A stretch of 64,000 nucleotides of DNA. Source: Rhizobiales bacterium 62-17. Lineage in GTDB: Bacteria; Pseudomonadota; Alphaproteobacteria; Rhizobiales; Beijerinckiaceae. The translations under genes and the position numbers were made by a program. Positions 50,707-59,182 of this stretch are shown in pieces. A model generated the notes under the pieces. It did not search any database. It saw only the letters and a list, made by a program, of their open reading frames with translations, and was not told where the DNA came from. Location of the stretch: assembly GCA_001898965.1 (NCBI GenBank), contig MKVW01000009.1:331629-395628 (forward strand), written 5' to 3'. Every line of letters begins with the position of its first letter. The first letter of the stretch is position 1.

Positions 50707-51471
50707 CTATTCAACCAGTTTGGGGCCCGTGGGACGGACCGCCTCATTGTCGTTCATGATGCCAAGGCGACGCGCCACTTCCGTATAGGCTTCGACGAGA
50801 CCGCCCATGTCGCGACGGAAACGATCCTTGTCGAGCTTGTCGGCCGATTTGATGTCCCACAGCCGGCACGAGTCAGGCGAGATCTCGTCAGCGACGACGA
50901 TGCGCATCATGTCGCCTTCCCACAAGCGGCCGGTCTCCATCTTGAAGTCGACGAGACGGATGCCGACGCCCAGGAACAGGCCCGACAGGAAGTCGTTGAC
51001 GCGGATGGCGAGACCCATGATGTCGTCGATTTCCTGCGGCGTCGCCCAGCCGAAGGCGGTGATGTGCTCTTCCGACACCATCGGGTCGTTGAGCTGATCG
51101 TTCTTGTAGTAGAATTCGATGATCGAGCGCGGCAGTTGCGTGCCTTCCTCGATGCCGAGGCGCTGCGACAGCGAGCCGGCGGCGACGTTGCGCACCACGA
51201 CCTCGAGCGGAATGATCTCGACTTCGCGAATGAGCTGTTCGCGCATGTTGAGGCGGCGGATGAAATGGGTCGGCACGCCGATCTCGTTCAAGTGCTGAAA
51301 CACATATTCCGAGATGCGGTTGTTGAGCACGCCCTTGCCGTCGATCACCTCATGCTTTTTGGCATTGAAGGCGGTCGCGTCATCTTTGAAATGCTGGATC
51401 AGCGTGCCCGGTTCGGGTCCTTCGAAAAGAACCTTGGCCTTGCCTTCGTAGATGCGGCGTTTGGATTTCAT
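50707..51471 (-). CDS. purC: SAICAR synthetase
   Basis: Phosphoribosylaminoimidazole-succinocarboxamide synthase, 254 residues. Begins [19 protein letters not shown]; conserved [23 protein letters not shown] and [13 protein letters not shown] 51471 is the family start; the open frame extends further upstream only by chance. First visible gene of the purC-purS-purQ-purL run. Confidence 0.95.
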   Translation of the reverse strand: MKSKRRIYEGKAKVLFEGPEPGTLIQHFKDDATAFNAKKHEVIDGKGVLNNRISEYVFQHLNEIGVPTHFIRRLNMREQLIREVEIIPLEVVVRNVAAGSLSQRLGIEEGTQLPRSIIEFYYKNDQLNDPMVSEEHITAFGWATPQEIDDIMGLAIRVNDFLSGLFLGVGIRLVDFKMETGRLWEGDMMRIVVADEISPDSCRLWDIKSADKLDKDRFRRDMGGLVEAYTEVARRLGIMNDNEAVRPTGPKLVE

Positions 51472-51804
51472 CGACGTTACCGTGGTTTGAGGACCGGCAT
51501 CCGTTTGATGGCGTAACGGGCGGTCGTCCGGCTTGCGGACCGCACCAGCCAGACAAATGATTCGGCCCTTCGCTGATCGTTCCGGAGCGGGTTTTCTCCT
51601 ATCCCGTCCGGCCGGTTCTGACAATCGCAGAAGGCCCGCCAAAGCCCTTTCTTGCCCATCAAATTGCCGCGCCCGGGCACACCGCTTCAACCCGCCTCAG
51701 GAGGATCACCGGCGAACCCGCCACACTTTCAATCGTCACCGTCGGGCCTTATATGGGAACCGCCGATTTGATCCCGCCAACCCCCCTGAGAGGACCCGCT
51801 AGGC
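51472..51804. other. Intergenic gap between purC and zeta-inhibitor genes
   Basis: About 330 bases between divergent genes, presumably with both promoters. A possible -10-like TTATAT lies near 51749, but no matching -35 is convincing. No riboswitch (e.g. purine) pattern is seen. Confidence 0.35.
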
Positions 51805-52128
51805 ATGAGCACGTTTGACAAGCGCGAGGATGGCTTCGAGAAGAAGTTCGCCCACGATGAGGAGCTTCGCTTTAAGGCCAATGCCCGGCGCAACAAGCTG
51901 CTCGGCCTTTGGGCTGCCGAAAAACTCGGCAAAAGTGGTGACGACGCCGAGGCTTATGCCCGGGCGGTCATCGCCGCCGACATCGAGGAAGCGGGCGACG
52001 AGGACGTTTTCCGCAAGCTGCGCAAGGATTTCGACGCCGCCGGCGTGACCCAGTCCGACCACCAGATCCGTCGCACCATGGACGAATTGCTCGCCCAGGC
52101 CATCGACCAGATCAAGAACGGCAAATAA
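51805..52128 (+). CDS. ATP synthase inhibitor zeta subunit (DUF1476)
   Basis: 107 residues, all-helical alphaproteobacterial F1-ATPase inhibitor. MSTFDKREDGFEKKFAHDEEL is the inhibitory N-terminus; IRRTMDELLAQAIDQI is a conserved C-terminal helix. It blocks ATP hydrolysis by the F1 motor. Followed by a strong terminator. Confidence 0.93.
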   Translation: MSTFDKREDGFEKKFAHDEELRFKANARRNKLLGLWAAEKLGKSGDDAEAYARAVIAADIEEAGDEDVFRKLRKDFDAAGVTQSDHQIRRTMDELLAQAIDQIKNGK

Positions 52129-52138
52129 GCCCGTTTCG

Positions 52139-52170
52139 CTGGGTTCCGACCGGGTCGGAACCCAGTTTTT
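52139..52170 (+). terminator. Rho-independent terminator
   Basis: Arms CTGGGTTCCGAC and GTCGGAACCCAG followed by TTTTT, ten bases after the zeta-subunit stop. Confidence 0.9.
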
Positions 52171-52227
52171 GTCGGTTCCGGCCTCGCCCGAAACCGAAAA
52201 TTAGCCGGCGCCGGCGAGGCTGGCGCT

Positions 52228-53211
52228 ATGACCGGCGCCCCAGACACCCCGACCCCTTTCTCCAGCTTCGTCCTGCCGGGCGCCGATGCCGCCTTTGCCG
52301 CGGAAGTGCGCCGCTGGCTGACGGCGCTCGCCAGCGAACGACGCCTGTCCGACCACACGCTGACCGCTTACGGCCGCGATCTCAAACAATTCGTCACCTT
52401 CCTGCAGGGCCATTTCGGCGAGCCGGTGTCGCTCACCCTGTTCGCCGCCCTGGCTCCGGCGGATCTGAGAAGCTTCCTGGCCAGCCGCCGCGCGACCGGC
52501 GTCGAAAGCCGCTCCCTGCTGCGCGCGCTGGCCGGCCTGCGCTCCTTCGCCCGTTTCCTGGAAAAGCACGGTAAGGGCTCGGCCTCGGTCCTGGCCCTGG
52601 TACAGACGCCGAAAATCGCCCGCTCCCTGCCCAAGCCCGTATCGCCGGCCGCTGCCCGCGACATGACCCAGACCGAGAGCCGAGCCGGCGACAGCAGGCC
52701 GCCCTGGATCCTCGCCCGTGACGCCGCCGTGCTGGCCCTGCTCTACGGATCGGGCCTGCGCATTTCCGAAGCCCTGGCCATCCGCCGCCGCGAGGCGCCC
52801 GTTGGCGCCACCGACCAGCTCACGGTCATCGGCAAAGGCCGCAAGACCCGCATGACGCCGGTGATCCAGCCGGTCCGCCGCGCGATCGAAGCCTATCTTG
52901 AACTGTGCCCTTATCCCCTGCCGCCGGACGGACCTCTGTTCGTCGGCGCCAAGGGCGGTCCGCTGTCGCCGCGCATCATCCAGCTTTGCGTCGAGCAATT
53001 GCGCGGCGCGCTGGGCCTGCCCGAGACGGCGACGCCGCACGCGCTGCGCCATTCCTTCGCCACACACTTGCTCTCACGCGGCGGCGATCTCCGATCGATC
53101 CAGGAATTGCTCGGCCACGCCTCACTGTCGACGACGCAAATCTACACCGCCGTCGACACCACCCGCCTGATGGACGCGTGGCGCAATGCGCACCCGCGCG
53201 CAAGCTCATAG
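52228..53211 (+). CDS. xerC: Tyrosine recombinase XerC
   Basis: Chromosome-dimer resolution recombinase, 327 residues, acting with XerD at dif. N-terminal SAM-like core-binding domain (30-115); catalytic domain with Arg178 (GLRISEAL), Lys203 (GKGRKTR), His271 and Arg274 (HALRHSFATH), His297 (LGHAS) and nucleophile Tyr306 (TTQIYTAVD). Complete active site. XerC is favoured over XerD by overall length and context, but this is not certain. Confidence 0.88.
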   Translation: MTGAPDTPTPFSSFVLPGADAAFAAEVRRWLTALASERRLSDHTLTAYGRDLKQFVTFLQGHFGEPVSLTLFAALAPADLRSFLASRRATGVESRSLLRALAGLRSFARFLEKHGKGSASVLALVQTPKIARSLPKPVSPAAARDMTQTESRAGDSRPPWILARDAAVLALLYGSGLRISEALAIRRREAPVGATDQLTVIGKGRKTRMTPVIQPVRRAIEAYLELCPYPLPPDGPLFVGAKGGPLSPRIIQLCVEQLRGALGLPETATPHALRHSFATHLLSRGGDLRSIQELLGHASLSTTQIYTAVDTTRLMDAWRNAHPRASS

Positions 53212-53213
53212 CC

Positions 53214-53749
53214 TCACGACTGCAAGCGCTCGAAAATACGACTTGCGGCATCCGCCGCCGTCAGTTGCGTGACGTCCAGCGAGAAAGTTTCGACACCTTC
53301 AGGGCGGAGCAATCTGTATTTGTGCCGCAGCTCTTGCAGAACATCGGCACGCATCAGTTTACGATGATCGGCGCGACCGGGATTTTCGAGCCGCCGCACA
53401 TTTTCAGGCGCATCGATTTCAAGCGTTACCGCAACGAGCCGCGCCTTGCGTTGCGTCGCCAGGGCACGGAAGCGCTCGAACACCGCCGTATCCACCACAT
53501 CGTCGCTGAGCGGATCGGTGAGAACGAGCGCCACCGTGGACGGCAGTTAGCCGCATAGTCGAGCGTGATATCCCTAACCGCTCGATGCAGTTCGCGATGC
53601 AACGGATCGAAGCGTGAGAACAAAGCTTCGGCGGGATTAAGCATGGCATGGTTGTCGAGCAAGCGGCCACCAATCTGGGTCGCCAGAATTTGTCCGATGC
53701 TGCGCTTACCGCTGCCCGGCCAGCCGTTGATATGAATGACATTGTTCAT
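53214..53749 (-). pseudogene. Frameshifted P-loop kinase/ATPase-like gene
   Basis: Two consecutive open frames on the minus strand look like one protein. The first (from ATG 53749) has the P-loop GWPGSGKRSIG and runs to DYAAN; the second resumes at LPSTVALVLTDPLSDDVVDT and continues to a stop at 53214. The frame shifts by one base near 53544-53548 (read as AACTG where AACCTG would restore the frame). Either a pseudogene or an assembly error. The intact form would be about 178 residues, of unknown substrate. Its 3' end lies two bases from the xerC stop. Confidence 0.7.
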
Positions 53750-53816
53750 GGTGGCAAAAATCTCAGCTTTGCACGTACCTCTTGGGGCCGTGCATCAGAG
53801 AAGTCATGTGGTGAGT

Positions 53817-54377
53817 TTAGCTCGCGGAGCGCCGTCGAATACGTCGCCTTAAACGCATCACCAGCCGATTGAAGCCCGGCGTGCCACTCCGATCACCGAC
53901 CAGACGCAACGCCCACTCCCGTTGCGCCCGCATGAAGTCCGCGAGCTGCTGCTTGTAGGGATCGACGAGACGATGCGCCCAATCGCGCCAGCTCATGACC
54001 AGAGCATAGAGCCGGCGGAACCAATCCAATGTCATCAGCTTTTCAGACGTCAGATTGTAGAGAAAGGCCGTGACGCCGAGGCCCGTCACCTTGGCGGCGA
54101 AGAAGGCGCAGCCGCCGAACACCAGATGGCCTTTGGCGATCAGCCACAGCGCCGCGATCTTGAACGGAAAGATGACGAGGACCGGAATGCAGAACAGACA
54201 CAGCGCCGCATAGGGCGGCAACCGTTGAATCTGGCCTGATATCCAAGCCTTGAACCGCTCGAACGGAATGATCCGCGCCAGCCGATCGCCGAGCACGCGA
54301 AAGAGATCCCAGAGCCATGCTTCAAAGAGAAACAGCAGGGCGAGAATGTAGAGCGGGATACGATGAAACTGGCGCAT
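53817..54377 (-). CDS. Hypothetical membrane protein
   Basis: 186 residues, N-terminal hydrophobic segment (LYILALLFLFEAWLW), a second and third around LCLFCIPVLVIFPFKIAALWLIA and FGGCAFFAAKVTGLGVTAFLY, and a basic C-terminal tail (RLRRRIRRRS). Not recognised. Confidence 0.7.
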   Translation of the reverse strand: MRQFHRIPLYILALLFLFEAWLWDLFRVLGDRLARIIPFERFKAWISGQIQRLPPYAALCLFCIPVLVIFPFKIAALWLIAKGHLVFGGCAFFAAKVTGLGVTAFLYNLTSEKLMTLDWFRRLYALVMSWRDWAHRLVDPYKQQLADFMRAQREWALRLVGDRSGTPGFNRLVMRLRRRIRRRSAS

Positions 54378-54490
54378 GGGCTGATTGCGTCATGAAATTG
54401 TGGCGAAGTTGCATCGCGGTCCGACTTGATTGCGTTCGGACGGCAAGACAGCCTGCCTCGATCAACGATTCGGACTATGGAGACTCTTGA

Positions 54491-55063
54491 ATGTCAGGTC
54501 ATGCACATGCGCCGGAAGGCGGCAACAAAGGGGTGGCGCTGTTGATCGCCATCCTTGCCCTCATGCTGGCCTTCGCCGAAATGGGTGTCAAATACGGCGA
54601 ACGCGAAGCGGTGGCGCATAATCTGGAAGCCTCCAATCTCTGGTCCTTTTTCCAGGCCAAGACCGTGCGCCGTACGACCGTTCAGGTGGCGGCCGAACAG
54701 ATGGAAACCCAATTGCCTTTGGCTACCGATCCGACGGTGAAAGCCAACATGGAAAAACGCATCGCCGATTGGAAGGCGACGGCCGAGCGTTATGAATCGG
54801 AACCCTCGACCGGCGAAGGCCGCAAGGAACTCGTCGCGCGCGCCAAACACGCGGAAGAACGGCGCGACCACGAACGCGCGCGCAATGAATTGTTCGAGAT
54901 CGCTTCGGCTCTGGTGCAGATCGGCATCGTGCTGGCGTCGGCGATGATCATCACCGGCATCGGCGCCCTGGCTTGGGCCGCCGGCGGTCTGGGCGGTCTC
55001 TCGTTGATCGTGATGCTGTTTGCGATGCTGAAGCCGGAAGTGCTGCATATGGTAATGCACTAA
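54491..55063 (+). CDS. DUF4337-family membrane protein
   Basis: 190 residues with the DUF4337 layout: membrane helix (VALLIAILALMLAFAEM, 15-31), a charged helical loop with EASNLWSFFQAKTVRRTT, then two further helices (SALVQIGIVLASAMIITGIGALAW). Function unknown. Convergent with lpd. Confidence 0.85.
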   Translation: MSGHAHAPEGGNKGVALLIAILALMLAFAEMGVKYGEREAVAHNLEASNLWSFFQAKTVRRTTVQVAAEQMETQLPLATDPTVKANMEKRIADWKATAERYESEPSTGEGRKELVARAKHAEERRDHERARNELFEIASALVQIGIVLASAMIITGIGALAWAAGGLGGLSLIVMLFAMLKPEVLHMVMH

Positions 55064-55084
55064 CGCGACGAGGCCGAGGCCTTG

Positions 55085-55244
55085 GTGTCATCCCGGACAC
55101 GTGCACAGCAAGTGATCCGGGATCCAGGACGCGTGGTAGCGCGTTTAATCGCAACAGCGCGGCACCCATCAATGAATAAGGCGAGCAACATACGTCGCTC
55201 GCCCCTGGGTCCCGGATCGCGCCGTTGCGCGTCCGGGATGACAC
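55085..55244. repeat. Intergenic inverted-repeat element, copy 3
   Basis: GTGTCATCCCGG at the left and CCGGGATGACAC at the right, with inner CGGGATCCAGG and CCTGGGTCCCG-type arms. It lies between the convergent stops of the DUF4337 gene (55063) and lpd (55255) and could act as a bidirectional terminator. Confidence 0.8.
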
Positions 55245-55254
55245 CCTCCAACGA

Positions 55255-56661
55255 TCAAATATGGATCGAGCGCTTCTCGACGCCGAGCGCCGCTTCCTTC
55301 ACCGATTCCGACAAGGTCGGATGGGCGTGGCAGGTGCGCGCCAGATCTTCCGACGAACCTCCGAATTCCATCAGCACCGCCGCTTCGGCGATCAGCTCAC
55401 CCGCCGCGAAGCCGACGATGTGAACGCCAAGCACCTTATCGGTCTTGGCATCGGCCAGCACTTTGACGAAGCCGTCGGTGGCGCGCATGGCGCGCGCGCG
55501 ACCGTTCGCCGACATCGGGAACTTGCCGACATTGTAAGCGATGCCCGCCGCCTTCAGTTCTTCCTCGGTCTTGCCGACACCGGCGATCTCCGGCGTCGTA
55601 TAGACCACGCCCGGAATGACATCGTAGTTCACATGGCCGTGCTGGCCGGCGATGATCTCCGCTGTCGCAACGCCTTCGTCCTCGGCCTTGTGCGCCAGCA
55701 TCGGCCCGCGCACCACGTCGCCGATCGCATAGATCCCGGGAACATTGGTTTTGAATTGACTGTCGATGACGACGCGCCCGCGCTCCAGCGCGACGCCGAC
55801 GGCTTCGAGACCCAGGCCATCCGTATAGGGACGACGGCCAGTCGCCACCAGCACCACGTCGGCATCGAGCTTCACCGCTTCGCCGCCCGCCACCGGCTCG
55901 AACGTCACCGACGCGCCGGACTTGGTTTTGCTGATCGCCGTCACCTTCGACGACAGTTTGAAGGTGACGCCCTGGCGTTCCTGCAAGCGCTGGAACTGCT
56001 TGGCGACTTCGCCATCCATGCCCGGCAGAATGCGATCGAGGAATTCGATCACCGTCACTTCGGCGCCGAGCCGCTTCCACACGGAACCGAGTTCAAGGCC
56101 GATGACACCGGCACCGACGATCACCAGCTTGCCCGGCACTTTGGCCAATGACAGCGCGCCCGTGGAGCTGACGATGGTCTTCTCGTCGAATTCGACGGTG
56201 ACACCCGGCGGCGTTGCGACATCGGAACCCGTGGCGATGACGATGTTCTTGGTTTCGAGCGTCTGCGCCTTGCCGTCTTCGCCGGTCACATTGACCTTGC
56301 CGGCAGCGGCGATCGTGCCCGTGCCGAAGACCACGTCGATCTTGTTCTTCTTCATCAGGAAGGCGACGCCGTTGACGTTGCCCGCCACGGTATCGTCCTT
56401 GTGCTTCATGAAGGCCGGCATATCGAGCTTCGGCTTGCCGACGACAACGCCCAGCGCCGGGAAATCATGGCCCGCCTGTTCGAACATTTCCGAGGCATGC
56501 AGGATCGCCTTGGAGGGAATGCAACCGATGTTCAGGCAGGTGCCGCCCAGCGTCTTGCGCTTCTCCACCACGGCGACCTTCATGCCGAGCTGCGCCGCGC
56601 GAATGGCGCAGACATAACCGCCAGGGCCGGTGCCGATGACGACGAGATCGTAAGTGCTCAT
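55255..56661 (-). CDS. lpd: Dihydrolipoyl dehydrogenase (E3)
   Basis: Flavoprotein of 468 residues reoxidising dihydrolipoamide in 2-oxoacid dehydrogenase complexes. FAD motif VVIGTGPGGYVCAIRAAQ, redox disulfide Cys42/Cys47 in GGTCLNIGCIPSK, NAD site VIVGAGVIGLELGSVW, and catalytic His447-Glu452 in HAHPTLSE. ATG 56661 overlaps the stop of the DUF4241/ankyrin-like gene by four bases. Confidence 0.96.
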   Translation of the reverse strand: MSTYDLVVIGTGPGGYVCAIRAAQLGMKVAVVEKRKTLGGTCLNIGCIPSKAILHASEMFEQAGHDFPALGVVVGKPKLDMPAFMKHKDDTVAGNVNGVAFLMKKNKIDVVFGTGTIAAAGKVNVTGEDGKAQTLETKNIVIATGSDVATPPGVTVEFDEKTIVSSTGALSLAKVPGKLVIVGAGVIGLELGSVWKRLGAEVTVIEFLDRILPGMDGEVAKQFQRLQERQGVTFKLSSKVTAISKTKSGASVTFEPVAGGEAVKLDADVVLVATGRRPYTDGLGLEAVGVALERGRVVIDSQFKTNVPGIYAIGDVVRGPMLAHKAEDEGVATAEIIAGQHGHVNYDVIPGVVYTTPEIAGVGKTEEELKAAGIAYNVGKFPMSANGRARAMRATDGFVKVLADAKTDKVLGVHIVGFAAGELIAEAAVLMEFGGSSEDLARTCHAHPTLSESVKEAALGVEKRSIHI

Positions 56662-57887
56662 GGTTTGGGTTCCTGCGTTCCAGTTTGGGGTGCGGGTCGA
56701 TCGTCCGCGAGGGGAATTTTGCCCGCTTCCCAGCGGGCGACAACGTCCAAGAGTTCCGCCGAGACCGGCCCTAAGCCGTTTTCGGCGCGCTTGCGCGCGG
56801 TTTCCGGATCGCGCGAGCGCTCGGCCAGCCAGCGCGTGAAGGCGGGATAGGTCTTCTCCGGCAACCAGTCATAGGACGCGGCGGGCGCTTCAGGCTTGGC
56901 GCCATAGCGCACCAGCATTTCAAGCACGGCCGGCTTGTCGAGCCGGATCGCCTCGGAGATGAAGTTCTCGCCTTTGGCTTCGATATAGGTGTCGGGACGA
57001 ATGCGGCCCGAAGCGAGCAAGGCCTGCAATCGCGGCAAATCGTTCTTTTCGAGCGCCTCAGCGCCTTCCCGGCTCGCTTCGCGCTCGTCGGGCGACATGG
57101 CGGCGATCGCCGCTTCATGACGCTTATCGTAGTCGCTGCGTCCGTCCGCATTCGTCATGACGCTGAAATCGGTGACGAGCACCAGCGGCTTGTTCTCAGC
57201 ATCGAGCCCCCAATAGGAGGCATAGAAACCGTCGCCCCAGCCGCTCTGAAACACCGCGATATTGAGCGGGCTATCGGGGAGCGGCCGATGCATGACATAG
57301 GTATCGCCATTGGCGGCTAGGTCTTCGGCCAGTACGTCGTCGTAATAATTGCTGTAGTTACGTGCTTGCGCCTTCTGCTGCGCCTCGCGCTTTTCGATGG
57401 CGAGATTCGCGCCCGCATCCATGAAACAGCCGAGCCCGGCATCGACGCCATAGCCGTAGATTTCATCGGCCTTCAGCGTGGCGAGATCCTGGCCGGGGAT
57501 GGTCGCCATCTCCCAGCGCACGACCTTGCCTGGTGCGAAACGCAGGCCCGCCAGCGCGATCCGATATTGCGCCTTGTAAAGCGTCACCGGATAGCGGCCA
57601 GGCGGAACCTTGCGCGCAAAGGCAGGCCGCTCCGGCTGCACCAAAGGATCGGCGGCAACCACCTGCCCGCTCGGCAGTTCCACATCGCCGAGCGCGATCG
57701 GCTCGATCTTGTGCGCCTGCAACTCCGCCGCCGTCATGTCGACGACGACGAGATTGCCGTCGCTGAGCGGCTTCTCGTCGGCGGCTTCACTCGCTGTGTT
57801 GGAAAACATCATCGCAGCCATCACCATGACGGGCGCCAGACCAAGTCGCAAACCAAGTCGCAAGCGCCGGCCAATCACGGCCGCCAT
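56658..57887 (-). CDS. Secreted DUF4241-like protein with ankyrin-like C-terminus
   Basis: 409 residues with a Sec-type signal (RLGLRLGLAPVMVMAAMMFS, cleavage near ASEA). Residues about 60-250 resemble DUF4241: PPGRYPVTLYKAQ, ADEIYGYGVDAGLGCFMDAGA and FQSGWGDGFYASYWGLD. Residues 280-330 contain ankyrin-like helix pairs (EKNDLPRLQALLASGRI, AIRLDKPAVLEMLVRYGA). The gene is inserted between odhB and lpd, six bases after the former and overlapping the latter. Why a secreted protein sits in this operon is unexplained; the DUF4241 assignment is from memory of the family pattern. Confidence 0.65.
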   Translation of the reverse strand: MAAVIGRRLRLGLRLGLAPVMVMAAMMFSNTASEAADEKPLSDGNLVVVDMTAAELQAHKIEPIALGDVELPSGQVVAADPLVQPERPAFARKVPPGRYPVTLYKAQYRIALAGLRFAPGKVVRWEMATIPGQDLATLKADEIYGYGVDAGLGCFMDAGANLAIEKREAQQKAQARNYSNYYDDVLAEDLAANGDTYVMHRPLPDSPLNIAVFQSGWGDGFYASYWGLDAENKPLVLVTDFSVMTNADGRSDYDKRHEAAIAAMSPDEREASREGAEALEKNDLPRLQALLASGRIRPDTYIEAKGENFISEAIRLDKPAVLEMLVRYGAKPEAPAASYDWLPEKTYPAFTRWLAERSRDPETARKRAENGLGPVSAELLDVVARWEAGKIPLADDRPAPQTGTQEPKP

Positions 57888-57893
57888 GCCCGA

Positions 57894-59108
57894 TCAGAGA
57901 TCGAGCACGAGCCGGGCGGGATCTTCCAGGGCTTCCTTGACGCGCACCAGGAAGGTGACGGCTTCCTTGCCGTCGACGATGCGGTGATCGTAGCTCAGCG
58001 CCAGATACATCATCGGGCGGATTTCGATCTTGCCACCAACGACCATCGGCCGTTCCTGGATCTTGTGCATGCCGAGAATGCCCGACTGCGGCGCGTTCAG
58101 GATCGGCGTCGACATCAACGAACCGTAGATGCCGCCGTTGGTGATGGTGAAGGTGCCACCCTGCATTTCGTCGATCTTGAGCTGGCCGTCGCGGGCGCGC
58201 TTGCCGAAATCGGAGATCGCCTTTTCGATGCCGGAAATGCTCAGGTGATCGGCGTCGCGCACCACCGGCACGACCAGGCCCTTGTCGGTGCCGACGGCGA
58301 TGCCGATGTGATAGTAGTTCTTATAGATCAGATCGGTGCCGTCGATCTCGGCATTGACGGCCGGCACGTCACGCAGCGCCTGCACGCACGCCTTGACGAA
58401 GAAGCCCATGAAGCCGAGCTTGGCGCCGTTCTTCTTCTCGAAAATATCCTTGTACTTGGCGCGCAGTGCCAGGATTTCCGTCATGTCGACTTCGTTGAAC
58501 GTCGTCAGCATGGCGGCGGTGTTCTGCGCTTCCTTCAAGCGGCGCGCGATGGTCTGGCGCAGCTTGGTCATGCGCACGCGCTCTTCGCGCGACGCATCAT
58601 CGGCGACCGACGGCGCACGCACAGCAACCGGAGCTGGCGCTGCGGCCTTCGGCGCGCTGGCGGCTTCCAGCACATCGCCCTTCAGCACCTGGCCGCGCTT
58701 GCCCGAACCCTGAACCGTATCGACATCGACACCCTTGTCGGCGGCGACCTTGGCGGCGGCCGGCGACGGCGGCATCTTGCCGTCGGACTTCGGTTCAGCC
58801 TTGGCTTCCGCCTTCGGCGCTTCCTTGGCAGCGGCAGGCTTGGCCGCCGGCGCGGCGGCGGCACCCGCGCCACCCGGCGCGATCTGGCCGAGCAGAGCGC
58901 CCGGCTCAACCGTCTCGCCATCCTTGGCGGTAATTTCGGCGAGAACGCCGGCAGCCGGCGCGTTCACTTCCAAAGTGACCTTGTCCGTCTCGAGTTCAAG
59001 CAAGGGCTCGTCGGCCTTGACCACGTCACCGGCCTTCTTGAACCACTTGCCGATGGTCGCTTCTGAAACGGATTCGCCGAGAGTAGGGACGCGGATTTCT
59101 GTTGTCAT
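57894..59108 (-). CDS. sucB: Dihydrolipoyl succinyltransferase (E2o)
   Basis: 404 residues. Lipoyl domain with Lys43 in ETDKVTLEV, an Ala/Pro/Lys-rich linker (80-108), a peripheral-subunit-binding region ([18 protein letters not shown]) and a catalytic domain with His375 in SYDHRIVDG. Complete. Also called odhB. Sits 74 bases downstream of sucA. Confidence 0.96.
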   Translation of the reverse strand: MTTEIRVPTLGESVSEATIGKWFKKAGDVVKADEPLLELETDKVTLEVNAPAAGVLAEITAKDGETVEPGALLGQIAPGGAGAAAAPAAKPAAAKEAPKAEAKAEPKSDGKMPPSPAAAKVAADKGVDVDTVQGSGKRGQVLKGDVLEAASAPKAAAPAPVAVRAPSVADDASREERVRMTKLRQTIARRLKEAQNTAAMLTTFNEVDMTEILALRAKYKDIFEKKNGAKLGFMGFFVKACVQALRDVPAVNAEIDGTDLIYKNYYHIGIAVGTDKGLVVPVVRDADHLSISGIEKAISDFGKRARDGQLKIDEMQGGTFTITNGGIYGSLMSTPILNAPQSGILGMHKIQERPMVVGGKIEIRPMMYLALSYDHRIVDGKEAVTFLVRVKEALEDPARLVLDL

Positions 59109-59182
59109 CGGTGTTTCCCGCCCACGGGCGGCCTTTCAAATGATCGTTCGCAAAACATCGTTCAGACGAAACGGTCGCGGCG

